Source: Erythroxylum novogranatense (lineage: Eukaryota > Streptophyta > Magnoliopsida > Malpighiales > Erythroxylaceae). From it: a stretch of 64,000 nt of DNA. The notes under the pieces were generated by a model. It did not search any database, was not told where the DNA came from, and worked only from the letters and a program-made list of their open reading frames with translations. Position numbers and translations under genes: made by a program. The stretch is from assembly GCA_029891385.1 (NCBI GenBank), contig CM057228.1:71191523-71255522 (forward strand), written 5' to 3'. Every line of letters begins with the position of its first letter. Positions within the stretch are counted from its first letter, which is position 1. Shown in pieces: positions 22,204 through 32,993 of the stretch.

Positions 22204-23464
22204 GCTTGTCTTGAAGTTTTTTGTCCTGTCTTTGTTGCATTCCCTCAGGCATGGAAGTCAAATCATCTTCTTCCTCCTCACACACAACTTCTCCTCCTCT
22301 CACAAACATTGTTTTCTTGTTTGGGCATTGAGAAGCAATATGACCAACACCAAGACATTTAAAGCGTTTAATAGTCCTATGCTTTTCAGAATTGGAACTA
22401 GAAGAACTTAGAGTTTTAAAAGTACCTTTTGGATCTGCCTTGTTCTTCTCTTCCTTTAGCTTGTCTTTGTCCTTCTCATTTTTCTTGGACCATTTCGAGT
22501 TCCAATTTGTAGTAGAGCTTGGGTAAGAAGCCTTGTTGGAGCTTTTGTACTTGAGTTGCCTCTCCACCTTCATGGCCATATTCACCATCTCCTCTAACTC
22601 CACATAATGGTGCAATTCAATAACATTGGCAATGTCTTTGTTCAAACCAGCCAAGAAACGTGCCATGGTGGCTTCTCTTTCTTCTTCTACATTAGCCCTA
22701 ATCATGGCTATCTCCATCTCCTTATGGTACTCTTCTACACTTTTGGTGCCTTGTCTCAAGGTTTGGAGCCTTTGATGGAGCTCCCTATAGAAGTAACTAG
22801 GCACAAACCTCTTCTTCATGACCCTCTTCATTTCAGCCCAAGTATCAATAGGATCTTCTCCATTCCTTCTTTTGTTCAAAACAAGCTGATCCCACCAAAT
22901 AAGTGCATAATCATGAAACTCCACGGCAGCAAGCTTCACCTTCTTCTCCTCAGAATAGTTATGGCATTCAAAAATCATCTCCACCTTTCTTTCCCATTCT
23001 AAGTAAGCTTCTAGATCATTCTTACCTTGGAAAGATGGTATTTTCATCTTGATGCTGCCCAAGTTTCTATCCACACACTCGACCCTGTCTTCTCCCCTTG
23101 CATTGTCTCGGCCTCTATAACCTCTTCCTCTTCCTCTATCATTCCGTCCCCCTCTTCCACCAAATCTGCCCCTATGCCAATCTTCTTCATCTTCCCCATC
23201 ATCATATTCATCTTCATACTCATAGCGCACAGAAGTTGGCTCCCTAGCATTTTGCCTCCTTGTTGCACCATTAAATGAAGCCTCTCGTTGTAAATTTCTA
23301 ATGACTTGATCTTGTCTATCAAATTTATCACTGACATCCCTGAACATGTTCTCAATCCTTTGGAATTGATGTTGCATAGCCTCCAAAGTAAAGAATGTGT
23401 GTTGATCAGCTTCACTATTCTTTTCATCCTTGTCACTACCTTTACTATCCTTTGAATTGGTCAT
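22184..23464 (-). CDS. Gag polyprotein of B3, full length
   Basis: 426 codons from ATG at 23464, the best preserved family B Gag in the window. It has an N-terminal charged part and coiled-coil-like helix (residues 25-75). An Arg/Gly-rich region follows (GRFGGRGGRNDRGRGRGYRG, about 98-117). The capsid core runs from KMKIPSFQGKNDLEAYLEWE through WWDQLVLNKRR to the RANVEEEREATMARFLAGL part. The zinc knuckle near 380 reads RFKCLGVGHIASQC where CCHC would start with Cys, so the first ligand is lost. The C-terminus [13 protein letters not shown] is a deletion join that removes the protease. It might form particles; nucleic-acid binding by the knuckle is doubtful. Confidence 0.85.
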   Translation of the reverse strand: MTNSKDSKGSDKDEKNSEADQHTFFTLEAMQHQFQRIENMFRDVSDKFDRQDQVIRNLQREASFNGATRRQNAREPTSVRYEYEDEYDDGEDEEDWHRGRFGGRGGRNDRGRGRGYRGRDNARGEDRVECVDRNLGSIKMKIPSFQGKNDLEAYLEWERKVEMIFECHNYSEEKKVKLAAVEFHDYALIWWDQLVLNKRRNGEDPIDTWAEMKRVMKKRFVPSYFYRELHQRLQTLRQGTKSVEEYHKEMEIAMIRANVEEEREATMARFLAGLNKDIANVIELHHYVELEEMVNMAMKVERQLKYKSSNKASYPSSTTNWNSKWSKKNEKDKDKLKEEKNKADPKGTFKTLSSSSSNSEKHRTIKRFKCLGVGHIASQCPNKKTMFVRGGEVVCEEEEDDLTSMPEGMQQRQDKKLQDKHDNTKN

Positions 23465-24440
23465 GATGTAAAACCTGCAAAAACACGTTAGAATAGCTCC
23501 TCACACACTCCCTCACGTGTTTCTCTCTAAATCAGATTGGAAACTCTCGTGTTTCACTCAAGAAGATGGCTTTTACCTCAAATGAGCTTACAAACTCTTG
23601 TCTTTTAGCACTTTAGATTCTAGCACAGTTTTACTTGTCCGGATCAATCATTACTAACCAAATAAACACAACAGCAACGTAATTCAAAAGGAAAGCAACG
23701 AATACCTAAATAAAGGAAGAAAAACACAAAGCTAGATGCAATTTAATGTAAAGAAAACAATGAAGACGAAAATAAACACATACTAGATGGAGAAAACGTA
23801 TGTGAACGATTTTTGGTACCAATTGAGCAATATGAAACAAGATTACTCAATTCAAGTGTAATGGAAACAAAAAGGACAGCAAACAAAAAAAAACAACCAA
23901 AGAGTTGAAGAAAAGACGAAACTAGGAATTAAACTCAACCCTAAACCCAAATTAACAAGAACATTCCAATCTGCCCCAATTACTCAAGAACCTAAAGATA
24001 AGCAATTATATCAAAGACACGTTTTGAGCAAAGAACGTAAATCTTGAAACAAGAAAGTGTTTCTTGGTGCAAGAAAACAAGTCTGGATGAGTTTCTTTAA
24101 TGAAGGATGTGTTCTTGATGAATCTTGAATAATAAAGAAACGAAATTAAAGAATTCTTGAATGATCAGATTCGTTCTAGATGACTCTTGCAAGCAAATCA
24201 ACTCAAACTCACAAAGATTCACAATCTTGATTTTCTTTTTTTTTTTACTTCTTTCTTTCTTTTCTTTTCTTTCTTTTCTTCTTTTTCTTTCTTTCTTTCC
24301 TTTCTTTCTTTTCTTTTCTTTTCTTTCTTTCTTTCTTCTTTTTTTTCGAATTTTAATGATGAACTAACTATAATAATCAAGAACAAACAGAAAATTAAAG
24401 ATAAAGATTGAATTTAAAACCTAGGCTTTGATACCAAAGA
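23465..24440 (-). other. Leader of B3: conserved block, TTTC tract, primer site
   Basis: No gene. Reading right to left: primer site GGCTTTGATACCA (24424-24436), a TTTC tract at 24231-24348 (GAAA on the coding strand), and the conserved AAACACGTGAGGGAGTG block at 23506-23522. The pyrimidine-CAG-like end just before gag could be a splice acceptor. Confidence 0.75.
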
Positions 24441-25347
24441 TGATACGGCAACAACCTAGAATCAATGTCTAGATCACCTCCGTTTCAATGATTGTTCCCA
24501 AACCTAAATTCAATCAATCTAACAAGACCCTTCACCCCCAAAACAGCAAGGAATTGGTAACAAAGAGTATAAGATTGTAGGAATTGAATTAATGCCACAA
24601 GTTAGAACTTACTTGATAAGTTGAATCAATCCTTAAGGTAAAACAAGCAAGAATCTCAATTCTCTCTTGAAGAATGCTTTCTGATTTTATTGATCTCTCT
24701 AAAACTCGTGTTCATGGCTAAAGCAAGGGTTTAAATACCCTTTGCAATGTAAACCCTAACAAAGATAACCTAAAAATCCTAAAGAAAGCCTCAAATATCA
24801 AAAAGGCCTTCTTGAAACAAATCTGCCCAAGAATAAATCCCACATGGATTTGGACTTCAAAACTAATTAAAATTGACTAGTCCTTGTCCAAATAGGATAA
24901 GAAAACCACAAAATAGAAGACTAACTTAAGAGGGGCAAATTGGGCTTTTAAACTAGGCCCACAAGCTTGGTTCCTTAAAATAAAACATGCACATGATTTT
25001 TTTAATAAAGCACATGCACACTTAATGCAAACCAGCCCATGAAAAAGCCTAAAAGAAGTCCACATGCCCTTTATAAGATAAAATAAGCTCAAGCCCATTG
25101 ATTAGACTTGTGCTTGTGAAAATTGGCTAAGTGTTAGCCCTCTTAGTTTGATGCCTCCAATGTGCACACACACTTAGGTGTCTTCCTAAGCTTTTCCCCA
25201 AGCTTGATCAACAAAACTTCTTGAAGTTCTTGTGAAACAAAAGCTTGTACATAAATCTGAAATTGTGCTTTAAGCTTGTTGGAGCGTGACCTTGTAATTG
25301 GACCCATTGACATCCTCAAGTTTCCATTGCCTTGGTGAGTTGTATCA
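24441..25347 (-). repeat. 5' LTR of B3 (family B)
   Basis: 907 bp from TGATACGGCA to GTTGTATCA. It contains the reversed tail motif GPITRSRSNKLK near 25278-25313 and adjoins Athila-like Gag at 25348. Confidence 0.92.
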
Positions 25348-25536
25348 TAAAATAACAACCGAGAACCAGCAACACTACCCTCTGACCTGAAGGGTGTCGA
25401 ATCTTCTTCTCAACCCAAGCAACCATCTCATGCATCTAAGGTATCTCCTAATCTTGTGGATTCCACTTATAAGCTAACTCCACCTTTCCCTTTGAGTTCT
25501 AACAGGCAATAGAAGGAAGATAAGGAGAAAGAAATA

Positions 25537-27198
25537 TTGGAATTGTTTAAAAAGGTGGAAATCAACATTCCTTTGCTGGAAGCAATAAGACATGTTCCTA
25601 AGTATGTTAAATTTCTCAAGGAGATGTGTACCACCAAGAGAGCCAACAAGGTCAGAAATGGTGACATAGTTGGCTTAGAAGAGAATCCAAGTGCTATTCT
25701 TCAAAAGAAATTACTTATTAAGCAAGGAGACCCAGGTGCATTCTCTATTCCTTGTGTGATTGGTAATATGTGCTTTGATATGGCTATGTGTGACTTAGGT
25801 GCTTCAATTAGTGTGATGCCAAAATCCATCTTTGATTCTCTTAATGTTGGTTCTTTGAAAAGCACTTCTGTTATCATTCAACTTGCTGATAGATCTTTTG
25901 TCTATCCTTTGGGTTTGTTGGAAGATGTGTTAGTGAAAGTTGGTAGCTTGATTTTCCCTTGTGATTTCTATATCATTGAGACATGCGATGATCACCCTCA
26001 CACACGTTCACCTCTTCTACTTAGGAGACCATTTTTTAGGACTGCTAAGACTGTAATTAATTGTGATGACTGCACTTTGTCTATGAGGATTGATGATGAA
26101 CATGTCTTATTTAATTTTAATGAGGCAATGAAATATAATGACGATTTGCATGAATTACATAACTTGGATATCATTGATCTATTGGTGGACCAATTTTGTG
26201 CTTATAGTAGTAATGATGGTGTTAATATTGCTCTTATTCGTTCCTTCTTCTCATCTTTTGACGTTAATGCCAATGGTTCCATGATATTTGAACCTTATGT
26301 GATTGATGCTATTATGGCATTGCAATCTTCTTATATGGTGCCAAAATTGGATGTGTTTGCTGATCTACCTTTTTCGAACAAGAAAGTCTTACCTTCTGTG
26401 TTGCATGCTCCTGAGTTAGAATTGAAACCTTTGCCTGATCATTTGAAGTATGCTTTTCTTGGATCTAATGATACTCTTCCAGTGATTATTGCAAAGAATC
26501 TAACAGCTATGCAGGAAGAAAGATTGTTGCGTGTCTTAAAGGACCATAAGATCGCCATTGGATGGACTTTAGCTAACATCAAAGGGATTAGTCCTTCTAT
26601 GTGTATGCATCGCATACTCTTAGAGGATAATTCGAAGCCTTCGAGGGAGATGCAGAGACGACTCAATCCACCCATGATGGAGGTGGTGAAGGCAGAAATT
26701 TTGAAGCTTTTGGATGCAGGTGTCATATACCCTATTTCTGATAGCAAGTGGGTAAGTCCTATCCATGTGGTTCCTAAAAAGACGAGCATTACTATGGTGA
26801 AAAATGTTCAGAATAAGTTGGTGCCCACACGTGTTCAAAGTGGCTGGCGAATGTGTATTGATTATAGGAAGTTGAACTTGGCAACAAAAAAAGACCATTA
26901 TCCTTTGCCTTTCATTGACCAAATGCTTGAGCGCCTAGCTGGTAAGTCTTTCTATTGTTTCCTTGATAGCTATAGTGGATATAATCAAATTGTTATTGCC
27001 CCTGAGGATCAAGAAAAGACTACCTTTACCTGTCCATTTGGTACATATGCTTATAGGAGAATGCCCTTTGGTTTATGCAATGCACCTGCTACTTTTCAAA
27101 GATGCATGATGAGCATATTTTCTGATTATGTTGAAAGGATAATTGAAGTTTTATGGATGATTTTACTATCTATGGTGATTCCTTTGATCATTGTTTAG
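25537..27198 (+). CDS. Athila-like protease and reverse transcriptase (part)
   Basis: 553 open codons; the same frame runs upstream through a TAG at 25510 into Gag (NNNREPATLPS). [19 protein letters not shown] is the Gag-protease junction typical of Athila/Tat. The protease centre is [16 protein letters not shown] (DLGA variant). RT follows: [63 protein letters not shown]. Just before the FMDDF catalytic motif one T is missing near 27150, so the frame runs off at 27198 and RT continues in the next frame. Confidence 0.88.
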   Translation: MELFKKVEINIPLLEAIRHVPKYVKFLKEMCTTKRANKVRNGDIVGLEENPSAILQKKLLIKQGDPGAFSIPCVIGNMCFDMAMCDLGASISVMPKSIFDSLNVGSLKSTSVIIQLADRSFVYPLGLLEDVLVKVGSLIFPCDFYIIETCDDHPHTRSPLLLRRPFFRTAKTVINCDDCTLSMRIDDEHVLFNFNEAMKYNDDLHELHNLDIIDLLVDQFCAYSSNDGVNIALIRSFFSSFDVNANGSMIFEPYVIDAIMALQSSYMVPKLDVFADLPFSNKKVLPSVLHAPELELKPLPDHLKYAFLGSNDTLPVIIAKNLTAMQEERLLRVLKDHKIAIGWTLANIKGISPSMCMHRILLEDNSKPSREMQRRLNPPMMEVVKAEILKLLDAGVIYPISDSKWVSPIHVVPKKTSITMVKNVQNKLVPTRVQSGWRMCIDYRKLNLATKKDHYPLPFIDQMLERLAGKSFYCFLDSYSGYNQIVIAPEDQEKTTFTCPFGTYAYRRMPFGLCNAPATFQRCMMSIFSDYVERIIEVLWMILLSMVIPLIIV

Positions 27199-28130
27199 GA
27201 AATTTGTCTCTGATCTTGAAAAGATGCATGGATACTAACCTTGTTTTGAACTATGAAAAATGTCATTTTATGGTAGAGCAAGGGACAGTTTTAGGGCATG
27301 TGGTTTCTAAACGTGGTTTAGAGGTTGATAAAACTAAGATAGATATTATCTTGTCCTTGCCTTACCCCTCCTCTTTGAGGGATGTTCGATCTTTTCTTGG
27401 ACATGCAGGTTTCTATCACAGATTTATCAAGGATTTTAGCAAGGTAGCTGCCCCTCTATGCAAGTTGCTAGCCAAAGATGCTGAGTTCATCTTCTCCCAA
27501 AAATGCAAAGATGCATTTGACTTGTTGAAAAATAAGTTGACAACATCACCCATCATCCAACCACCTAATTGGGAGCTTCCTTTTGAGATTATGTGTGATG
27601 CGGTGACTATCGATTGGAGCTATTCTTGGGCAGCGATAGGGAAGTATTTGCATGTGATTGCTTATGCTTCTAGGACATTGGATGAAGCTCAGTGCAATTA
27701 CCATACAACTAAGAAGGAATTATTTGCTGTTGTGTTTGCTCTTGAAAAGTTTAGGTCATACTTACTTGGCACAAAAGTTGTTATTTTCACTAATCATGCA
27801 GCTCTTAGGTATCTCTTGAAGAAAAAGGAGTCCAAGCCGCGCCTTATCAGATGGGTTTTGCTCTTACAAGAGTTTGACCTTGAGATTAAGGACAAGGAAG
27901 GAGCTGATAACCTTGTTGCTAATCACTTGAGCAGACTTAATGCTAAGGGAGTTGACGTAGTTCCTGTCAGGGAGACCTTTCCTGATGAACAGTTGTATGT
28001 TGTCCTCCGTGCTACACCTCGTCCGTGGTATGCTGATTTAGTTAACTTTTTAGTTACTAATGAGCTACCCTCAGGTATGTCTAAATCCCAAAGAGATAAA
28101 TTTCGTGTTGATGCTAAGTATTATTATTAG
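27153..28130 (+). CDS. Athila-like RT C-terminus and RNase H
   Basis: Begins at the [10 protein letters not shown] catalytic motif after the frameshift. The thumb ([34 protein letters not shown] [14 protein letters not shown]) is clear. RNase H is damaged: after EIMCDA a compensating pair of indels garbles about 15 residues. [20 protein letters not shown] keeps the Glu. [10 protein letters not shown] has Asn where the family has the catalytic Asp. It ends at an in-frame TAG (28128-28130), a likely Trp codon change; the integrase continues in the same frame. Confidence 0.85.
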   Translation: MDDFTIYGDSFDHCLGNLSLILKRCMDTNLVLNYEKCHFMVEQGTVLGHVVSKRGLEVDKTKIDIILSLPYPSSLRDVRSFLGHAGFYHRFIKDFSKVAAPLCKLLAKDAEFIFSQKCKDAFDLLKNKLTTSPIIQPPNWELPFEIMCDAVTIDWSYSWAAIGKYLHVIAYASRTLDEAQCNYHTTKKELFAVVFALEKFRSYLLGTKVVIFTNHAALRYLLKKKESKPRLIRWVLLLQEFDLEIKDKEGADNLVANHLSRLNAKGVDVVPVRETFPDEQLYVVLRATPRPWYADLVNFLVTNELPSGMSKSQRDKFRVDAKYYY

Positions 28131-28142
28131 GATAATCCATAT

Positions 28143-28379
28143 TTGTGGAAGTTCTGTGCTGATCAAGTTATTAGGAGATGTGTGCCACAAGATGAGTTTA
28201 ATTCCATACTTACTTTCTGTCATACTTATTCTTGTGGTGGTCATTTTGGTGCTAAGCGCACAGCTCATAAAGTGCTTGAATGTGGATTCTTTTGGCCTTC
28301 ATTGTTTAAAGATGCATTCCACTTCTGTAAATCATGTGAAAGATGTCAAAGAACTGGTAACATAACTCAGAGAGACTAG
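28143..28379 (+). CDS. Athila-like integrase zinc-binding domain
   Basis: 79 codons after the TAG, in frame with the previous segment. The HHCC zinc domain is seen as CHTYSCGGHFGAKRTAHKVL followed by FHFCKSCERCQRTGN. It ends at a second in-frame TAG at 28377-28379 (where relatives read on into MPQ). One point change in each of two codons separates these pieces of one integrase. Confidence 0.8.
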   Translation: MWKFCADQVIRRCVPQDEFNSILTFCHTYSCGGHFGAKRTAHKVLECGFFWPSLFKDAFHFCKSCERCQRTGNITQRD

Positions 28380-28691
28380 ATGCCACAAACCACTTTGATT
28401 TTTAGTGAGATATTTGATGTCGAGGGTATTGATTTCACGGGTCCTTTTCCCTCTTCTTATGGATATCTTTATATCTTGCTTGCTGTGGATTATGTATCTA
28501 AATGGATTGAGGCTATTCCTACTAGAACTGATGATGCTAAGGTTGTTGTTGGATTTGTTAAGGCTAACATCTTTAATAGGTTTGGCATTCCCAAAGCAAT
28601 AATCAGTGATAGGGGGACCCACTTTTGCAATCGATCCTTTGAGGCTATATTGAAGAAGTACCACGTTTTTCACAGAACTAGTACAGCATAC
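28380..28691 (+). CDS. Athila-like integrase core, first half, unit 2 start
   Basis: [20 protein letters not shown] holds the first core Asp, and [14 protein letters not shown] the second. The frame is cut by element K after HRTSTAY and resumes at 32365. From 28458 it is nearly identical to 12259 onward in unit 1. Confidence 0.82.
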
Positions 28692-29220
28692 TGACGCACA
28701 CCGTGGAAGACTTGATGTCGAGGTAATGATTTGAAATTGAACAAACACGAAAATAAAGGATACGCAAGGTTTTATTTCTACGACACCTCTCGGAAACTTG
28801 TCCCGAGCAATCCCGTTGATCAAAATAAACCAAGAAACGAACAATCAACACGCCACAACTGAGAAAACAATTGATAAGTGAAAGATGGTTCGGAAAGTAA
28901 CAAGAACAAGAGAATAATGTTCTCTCTAAAGCCGACGGCACTCAAACAATATGATCTAAGGTCTTCTAAAACCCTAAAAGATAACTATTTATACCTAGGT
29001 CAAATAATAAAGGGTTGGGCTTAAAATACATGGAAGCCCAAAATAAAGTGAAGTTCAAAAATTAAATAAATAGGTTTGATTCGTAGATCTTCAAACTCCA
29101 AGTGTATCCGGTCCAAGGATTTGAGTTAAATGAACTAGTTTTGGCTTAGTTCCATTAAACTCTCCTCCAATAAGCTCGGAGTTCGCCATCTTCTCAAGAT
29201 CCTTACTCCTGCTCACATCA
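28692..29220 (-). repeat. 3' LTR of K
   Basis: 529 bp; polypurine complement GTCCCTCCCTTCTC adjoins at 29221-29234. A reversed TATA box (TATTTATACC) lies at 28986-28995. The open integrase tail ([14 protein letters not shown]) runs into its first 130 bases. Confidence 0.9.
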
Positions 29221-29801
29221 GTCCCTCCCTTCTCAAGAAGATTCGTCCTCGAATCTGGCAGGTTAGTTTTGTAGGTGGTGTCATTCATCTTCTCTAACAT
29301 CTGAAACGGACCATCGCCCCTAGAATTTAGAGTAAAAACATTAGACAAAGCATTAAGAGGTTTAGTGTCAGAAACTAAACGCTCTCTGTATCTCAACACT
29401 ACTAGTGCTCTTTTCCCTTTCTTTTCACTCTTCTTTTCTCTCCCTGAACTTTTCTCTCCTGCACATCCCACTGTCTTTTCCTCACCTGTGCAGTCACTCT
29501 CCATTAGGCCAATCTCATTTTTCTTCTGGGCCTCTTTTCTCTCTTCACTTTTTTTATTCTCACTACTCGAACCTTCCTTACTTTTTCTTGATTTAATCTG
29601 GTCCAGGTACAATTCACTAGGTGTCAAAGGTAGTAGAATGAAGTTCCTACCCTTAAACTTAAATGAGTATCTATTGGTATACCCATCATGTGCTACCCTC
29701 TTGTCAAACTGCCAAGGTCTTCCCAATAACAAATGTCCTGCCTCCATGGGTATCACATCACATAACACCTCATCCTCATACCTCCCTACAGAAAATGGCA
29801 C
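29091..29801 (-). pseudogene. Protease C-terminus fused to integrase end, element K
   Basis: 236 codons. The first part is the retropepsin C-terminal half and following region (PFSVGRYEDEVLCDVIPMEA, LLGRPWQFDKRVAHDGY). A Ser/Lys/Glu-rich linker follows. Near VFTLNSRGDGPFQMLEKMND it jumps into the integrase C-terminal domain, then DSRTNLLEKGGTD at the polypurine tract and on into the LTR. RT, RNase H and the integrase catalytic core are deleted. The LTR-encoded tail is diverged from the other families but keeps an SRSKDLEK core. Confidence 0.8.
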
Positions 29802-29844
29802 CAGACTGCCTAGTCACCTTCACACTCCCACTATCATTAAACCA

Positions 29845-30171
29845 TCAAATAATATGGCTCGGATGTTTGCTACATATCAAGCCCAATTTCTCCACCATAG
29901 TTTGACTAGCCCCATTAGTACAACTACCTCCATCTATGATCAAGTTACACATCTTTCCACCCACTAAACACCTTGAATAGAATAGGTTCTCTCTCTGATC
30001 CAGAATCTCATCTCTAACTCTAGCACTTAACACTCTCCTAACTACAAGTGCTTCTCCTGTGACAGCTCTTTCCTCATATTCAACTTCATCATCACAAATA
30101 CTATCACATGGCAAATCATCAATATCACTATCATCAGAATCAATAACCCCATTATCCTTCATATACATCAC
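29845..30171 (-). pseudogene. Protease N-terminal half, element K
   Basis: An acidic stretch (DSDDSDIDDLPCDSICDDEV) is followed by VVRRVLSARVRDEI and [16 protein letters not shown] with the catalytic Asp. A frameshift at about 29815-29845 separates it from the C-terminal half. Confidence 0.78.
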
Positions 30172-30178
30172 TTTTCTA

Positions 30179-31224
30179 TTAGGGCATTGAGAAGCAATAT
30201 GGCGATACCAAACATTTAAAACATTTTATAGATGAATGTTTACTAGGAGTACCTTTTTGTTCAGATCCCCCGATTGATTGCTTAGGTGCTTCCTTGAAGT
30301 CCACCCCTTTATCCTTGGACTTCTCCTCCTTCTTGGGCCATTTTGAGTTCCCTGAATAACTAGAACTTGCTCCACTTCTCGCAGCCACTCTAGCCTTAAT
30401 CTGTCTCTCCACCTTCATGGCCATGTTTACCATATCCTCAATCTCCAAATAATGTTGTAACTCTACCACATTTGCTATCTCCCTATTCAATCCACTCAAG
30501 AACCTTGCCATGGTGGCCTCGGGATCCTCCACTATATTAGCACGAATCATAGCAATCTCCATCTCCTTGTGGTAGTCCTCTACTGACTTAGATCCTTGTG
30601 TGAGTCTTTGGAGCTTCTGGTGCATCTCCCTATAATGGTAAGAAGGCACAAATCTCTTCCGCATACACGCTTTCATCGCTGCCCAAGTATTGATGGGTCT
30701 CTCTCCATTCCTCCTCCTAGAGGTCTGGCTGATCCCACCATATTAGTGCATAATCTGTAAATTCAACAGCAACAAGTTTTACCTTCTTCTCCTCCGAAGT
30801 TATGGCACTCAAAGATCATATCAACCTTCCTTTCCCACTCCAAGTACACCTCAGCATCATTCCTCCCCTTGAATGCTGGAATCTACATCTTGATGGATTT
30901 GAGGTCTCCATCTCGTCTGTCGAGGAGTTCTCCTCTCCGAGCTGTCCTAGGCATGCGCCCTTCATAGTCCTCCTCCTCTTCATCAAACTCCTCCTCCTCG
31001 GCTCATCTTGTGGTGGTTGCCGAGCGGTGGTGGAAGTCGTGACGGATACCTGCACGCCGCCTTTGAGGGTTCTCGCGTCTCCCTTGTCTGAGCTCATCCA
31101 TTTGGTCCCTAACCTCATTTAAGGCTAGATTGAACCTCTCAAATTGTTGTTGCATGGCTCTCAAAGTGAAAGCGATGTTTTCATCTCCCCCTTGGTTGTC
31201 ATCATTACTGCCTCCCTGTGACAT
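30179..31224 (-). pseudogene. Gag of element K, frameshifted
   Basis: ATG at 31224 gives MSQGGSNDDNQGGDENIAFT, then a coiled-coil-like helix. The frame breaks near 31003 and again around 30720-30830. The capsid core resumes at 30676 (RKRFVPSYHYREMHQKLQRL, RANIVEDPEATMARFLSGL). The zinc knuckle starts SIKCFKCL but a small deletion shifts it before the His and last Cys. At least three breaks make it non-functional. Confidence 0.8.
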
Positions 31225-31944
31225 TGTAATTAAAATGATATACCTACAAAACAAATTTAGCGATAAACAACCTCACACACTCCCTCACGTGTTTCACTCA
31301 GGAATTTATCACTCCACTCGTGTTTAAGTCACGACAATGACTCCCTCAAATAAGCTCACACACTCTTGCCTTTTACCACTCAAATTTCTCTGCAATCCAA
31401 GTTACAATTAGAACCAAGGCTTCATCCAATCAAAGTTTCCAACTGTAGCTCAAGTATAAAAAACAACAAACCCCAATCAAGTAACAAGTATGAAAGATAA
31501 GATTATTTTTTTTCGATTTTTTTTTCAGAAATTTTTTTTTGACTTTTTTTTTCTGCTGACTTTTTTTTTCTGCTGACTTTTTTTTTTGCTGACTTTTTTT
31601 TTCCTTCTTCCCTCCTCCTTCTTCTTCTGGACGACTATCACACTTTTTTTTCCAGAATTTTTTTTTTCGTTTTTTTTCTGGCCTTTTTTTTTTCTGACCT
31701 CTTTTTTTTTCCTGGCCTCTTTTTTTTTCCTGGCCTCTTTTTTTTTCCTGGCCTCTTTTTTTTCAACAAATACTGAAAACCCTAACTAAAACAATAGGAA
31801 GAAAAAATTGAAATCCTATACCAAAAGTTAATTCACACCTGAAAGAAAGATCTGATGATAGTTGAATGGCGATGGGCGGCGGTTTCTTGAAATTTTGATG
31901 GAGTTGAATAAGAATCCTCCTCCAAACTAGCTCTGATACCAAAT
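31225..31944 (-). other. Leader of K with conserved block, T-rich repeat and primer site
   Basis: No gene. It has the conserved leader block AAACACGTGAGGGAGTG reversed at 31278-31294, and T8-T10 runs at 31507-31765 with a repeat of about 19 bp containing CCTGGCCTC between 31675 and 31757. The primer site is GCTCTGATACCA at 31930-31941. The T-rich tract reads as an A-rich tract in the element, as in other families. Confidence 0.78.
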
Positions 31945-32364
31945 TGACGCACACCGCGGAAGACTTGACGTCGAGGTAATGATTTGAAATTGAACAAACA
32001 CAAAAATAAAGGATACGCAAGGTTTTATTTCTACGACACCTCTCGGAAACTTGTCCCGAGCAATCCCGATGATCAAAATAAACCAAGAAACGAACAATCA
32101 ACACGCCACAACTGAGAAAACAATTGATAAGTGAAAGATGGTTCGGAATAATAAAGGGTTGGGCTTAAAATACATGGAAGCCCAAAATAAAGTGAAGTTC
32201 AAAAATTAAATAAATAGGTCTGATTCGTGGGTCTTCAAACTCCAAGTGTATCCGGTCCAAGGATTTGAGTTAACTGAACTAGTTTGGGCTTAGTTCCATT
32301 AAACTCTCCTCCAATAGGCTCGGAGTTCGCCATCTTCTCAAGATCCTTACTCCTGCTCACATCA
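31945..32364 (-). repeat. 5' LTR of K, internally deleted
   Basis: 420 bp sharing both ends with 28692-29220 but missing about 110 bp after GGTTCGGAA, a stretch that includes the TATA box. This LTR probably cannot drive transcription now. Confidence 0.88.
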
Positions 32365-32993
32365 AATACCATCCTCAAACAAATGGCCACGCTGAAGTTT
32401 CTAACCGTGAGATCAAGTCTATCTTGGAGAAAACAGTGCAACCTAATCGAAACGATTGGAGTCTTAGATTGGGAGATGCATTGTGGGCTTATAGAACAGC
32501 TTACAAGACCCCTTTAGGAATGTCACCCTTTAGGATGGTTTATGGGAAAGCTTGTCACCTTCCAGTAGAACTTGAGCATAAAGCATTTTAGGCCATTAAG
32601 CAATGTAACTTGAACTATGATGAGGCTGGAACTTTTAGGAAGTTACAATTGCAAGAATTGGAGGAGATACGAAATGGCGCCTACGAGAACATGAGGATTT
32701 ACAAGGAGAAGTTGAAGGCAATCCTTGACAAGATGATTAGTAGGAAGGAGTTTCATGTAGGTCAAAAAGTTCTCCTCTACCAATCCCGCCTGCGCCTCTT
32801 CTCAAGTAAACTTCGATCTCGTTGGTTTGGAGCTTTTATTGTTACTCGTGTTTTTGATTATGGTGCAGTTGAGGTTGAGAGCATGGATAGAAGCAAGAGG
32901 TTTATAGTCAATGGCCATAGGTTGAAACCTTTCCTTGAAGGTTTTCAATCTAACTTGGAGGAGATACATTTGTTTGAGCCTATCTATGAGTAG
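32365..32993 (+). pseudogene. Athila-like integrase C-terminal half, unit 2
   Basis: Carries [17 protein letters not shown] with the core Glu, then [15 protein letters not shown]. There TAG at 32588-32590 replaces the Trp codon of unit 1. The rest ([19 protein letters not shown] to [11 protein letters not shown]) is open to 32993. With the K insertion and upstream stops it is non-functional. Confidence 0.85.

Larger units (their letters stand above)
20988..25347 (-). mobile_element. Element B3: gag-only family B derivative, reverse strand
   Basis: Two 907-bp family B LTRs (20988-21894 and 24441-25347) enclose 2.5 kb holding leader, primer site and a full-length Gag. Protease, RT, RNase H and integrase are deleted. 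The polypurine tract next to the 3' LTR is also lost, so this exact form could not have retrotransposed. The left LTR is shared with element H, giving a tandem LTR-interior-LTR-interior order. On the right it abuts Athila-like Gag. Confidence 0.88.
25348..28691 (+). mobile_element. Athila-like fragment, Gag C-terminus to integrase core (end of unit 1 into unit 2)
   Basis: The first 37 bases (25349-25385) repeat the last Gag bases of 15506-15542, so the Gag is the same locus split by the family B insertions. It continues as protease, RT, RNase H and integrase, with one stop at 25510-25512 and other breaks, until element K enters at 28692. From 28458 on it matches 12259 onward, marking the start of the second tandem unit. 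Confidence 0.85.
28692..32364 (-). mobile_element. Element K: CRM-like retrotransposon with large pol deletion, reverse strand
   Basis: LTRs at 28692-29220 and 31945-32364 (TGACGCACACC...CTCACATCA). It has a primer site, leader with T-rich tract, Gag, protease, then a jump to the integrase end. It sits in the Athila-like integrase; the flanks CATAC (28687-28691) and AATAC (32365-32369) fit a target duplication with one mismatch. It is absent from unit 1, so it arrived after the duplication. The 5' LTR lacks about 110 bp found in the 3' LTR. Confidence 0.9.

Noticed and set aside
24161..24411. Phe/Ser/Leu-rich membrane-like proteins over TTTC tracts (also 58525-58799 and 63325-63594) and Lys/Arg-rich frames on the reverse
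   Set aside because: Translation of a simple repeat in the family B leader; not conserved as protein.
26439..26922. Reverse-strand frames of 100-116 codons opposite Athila-like RT
   Set aside because: Antisense shadows of a clear RT; no domain.
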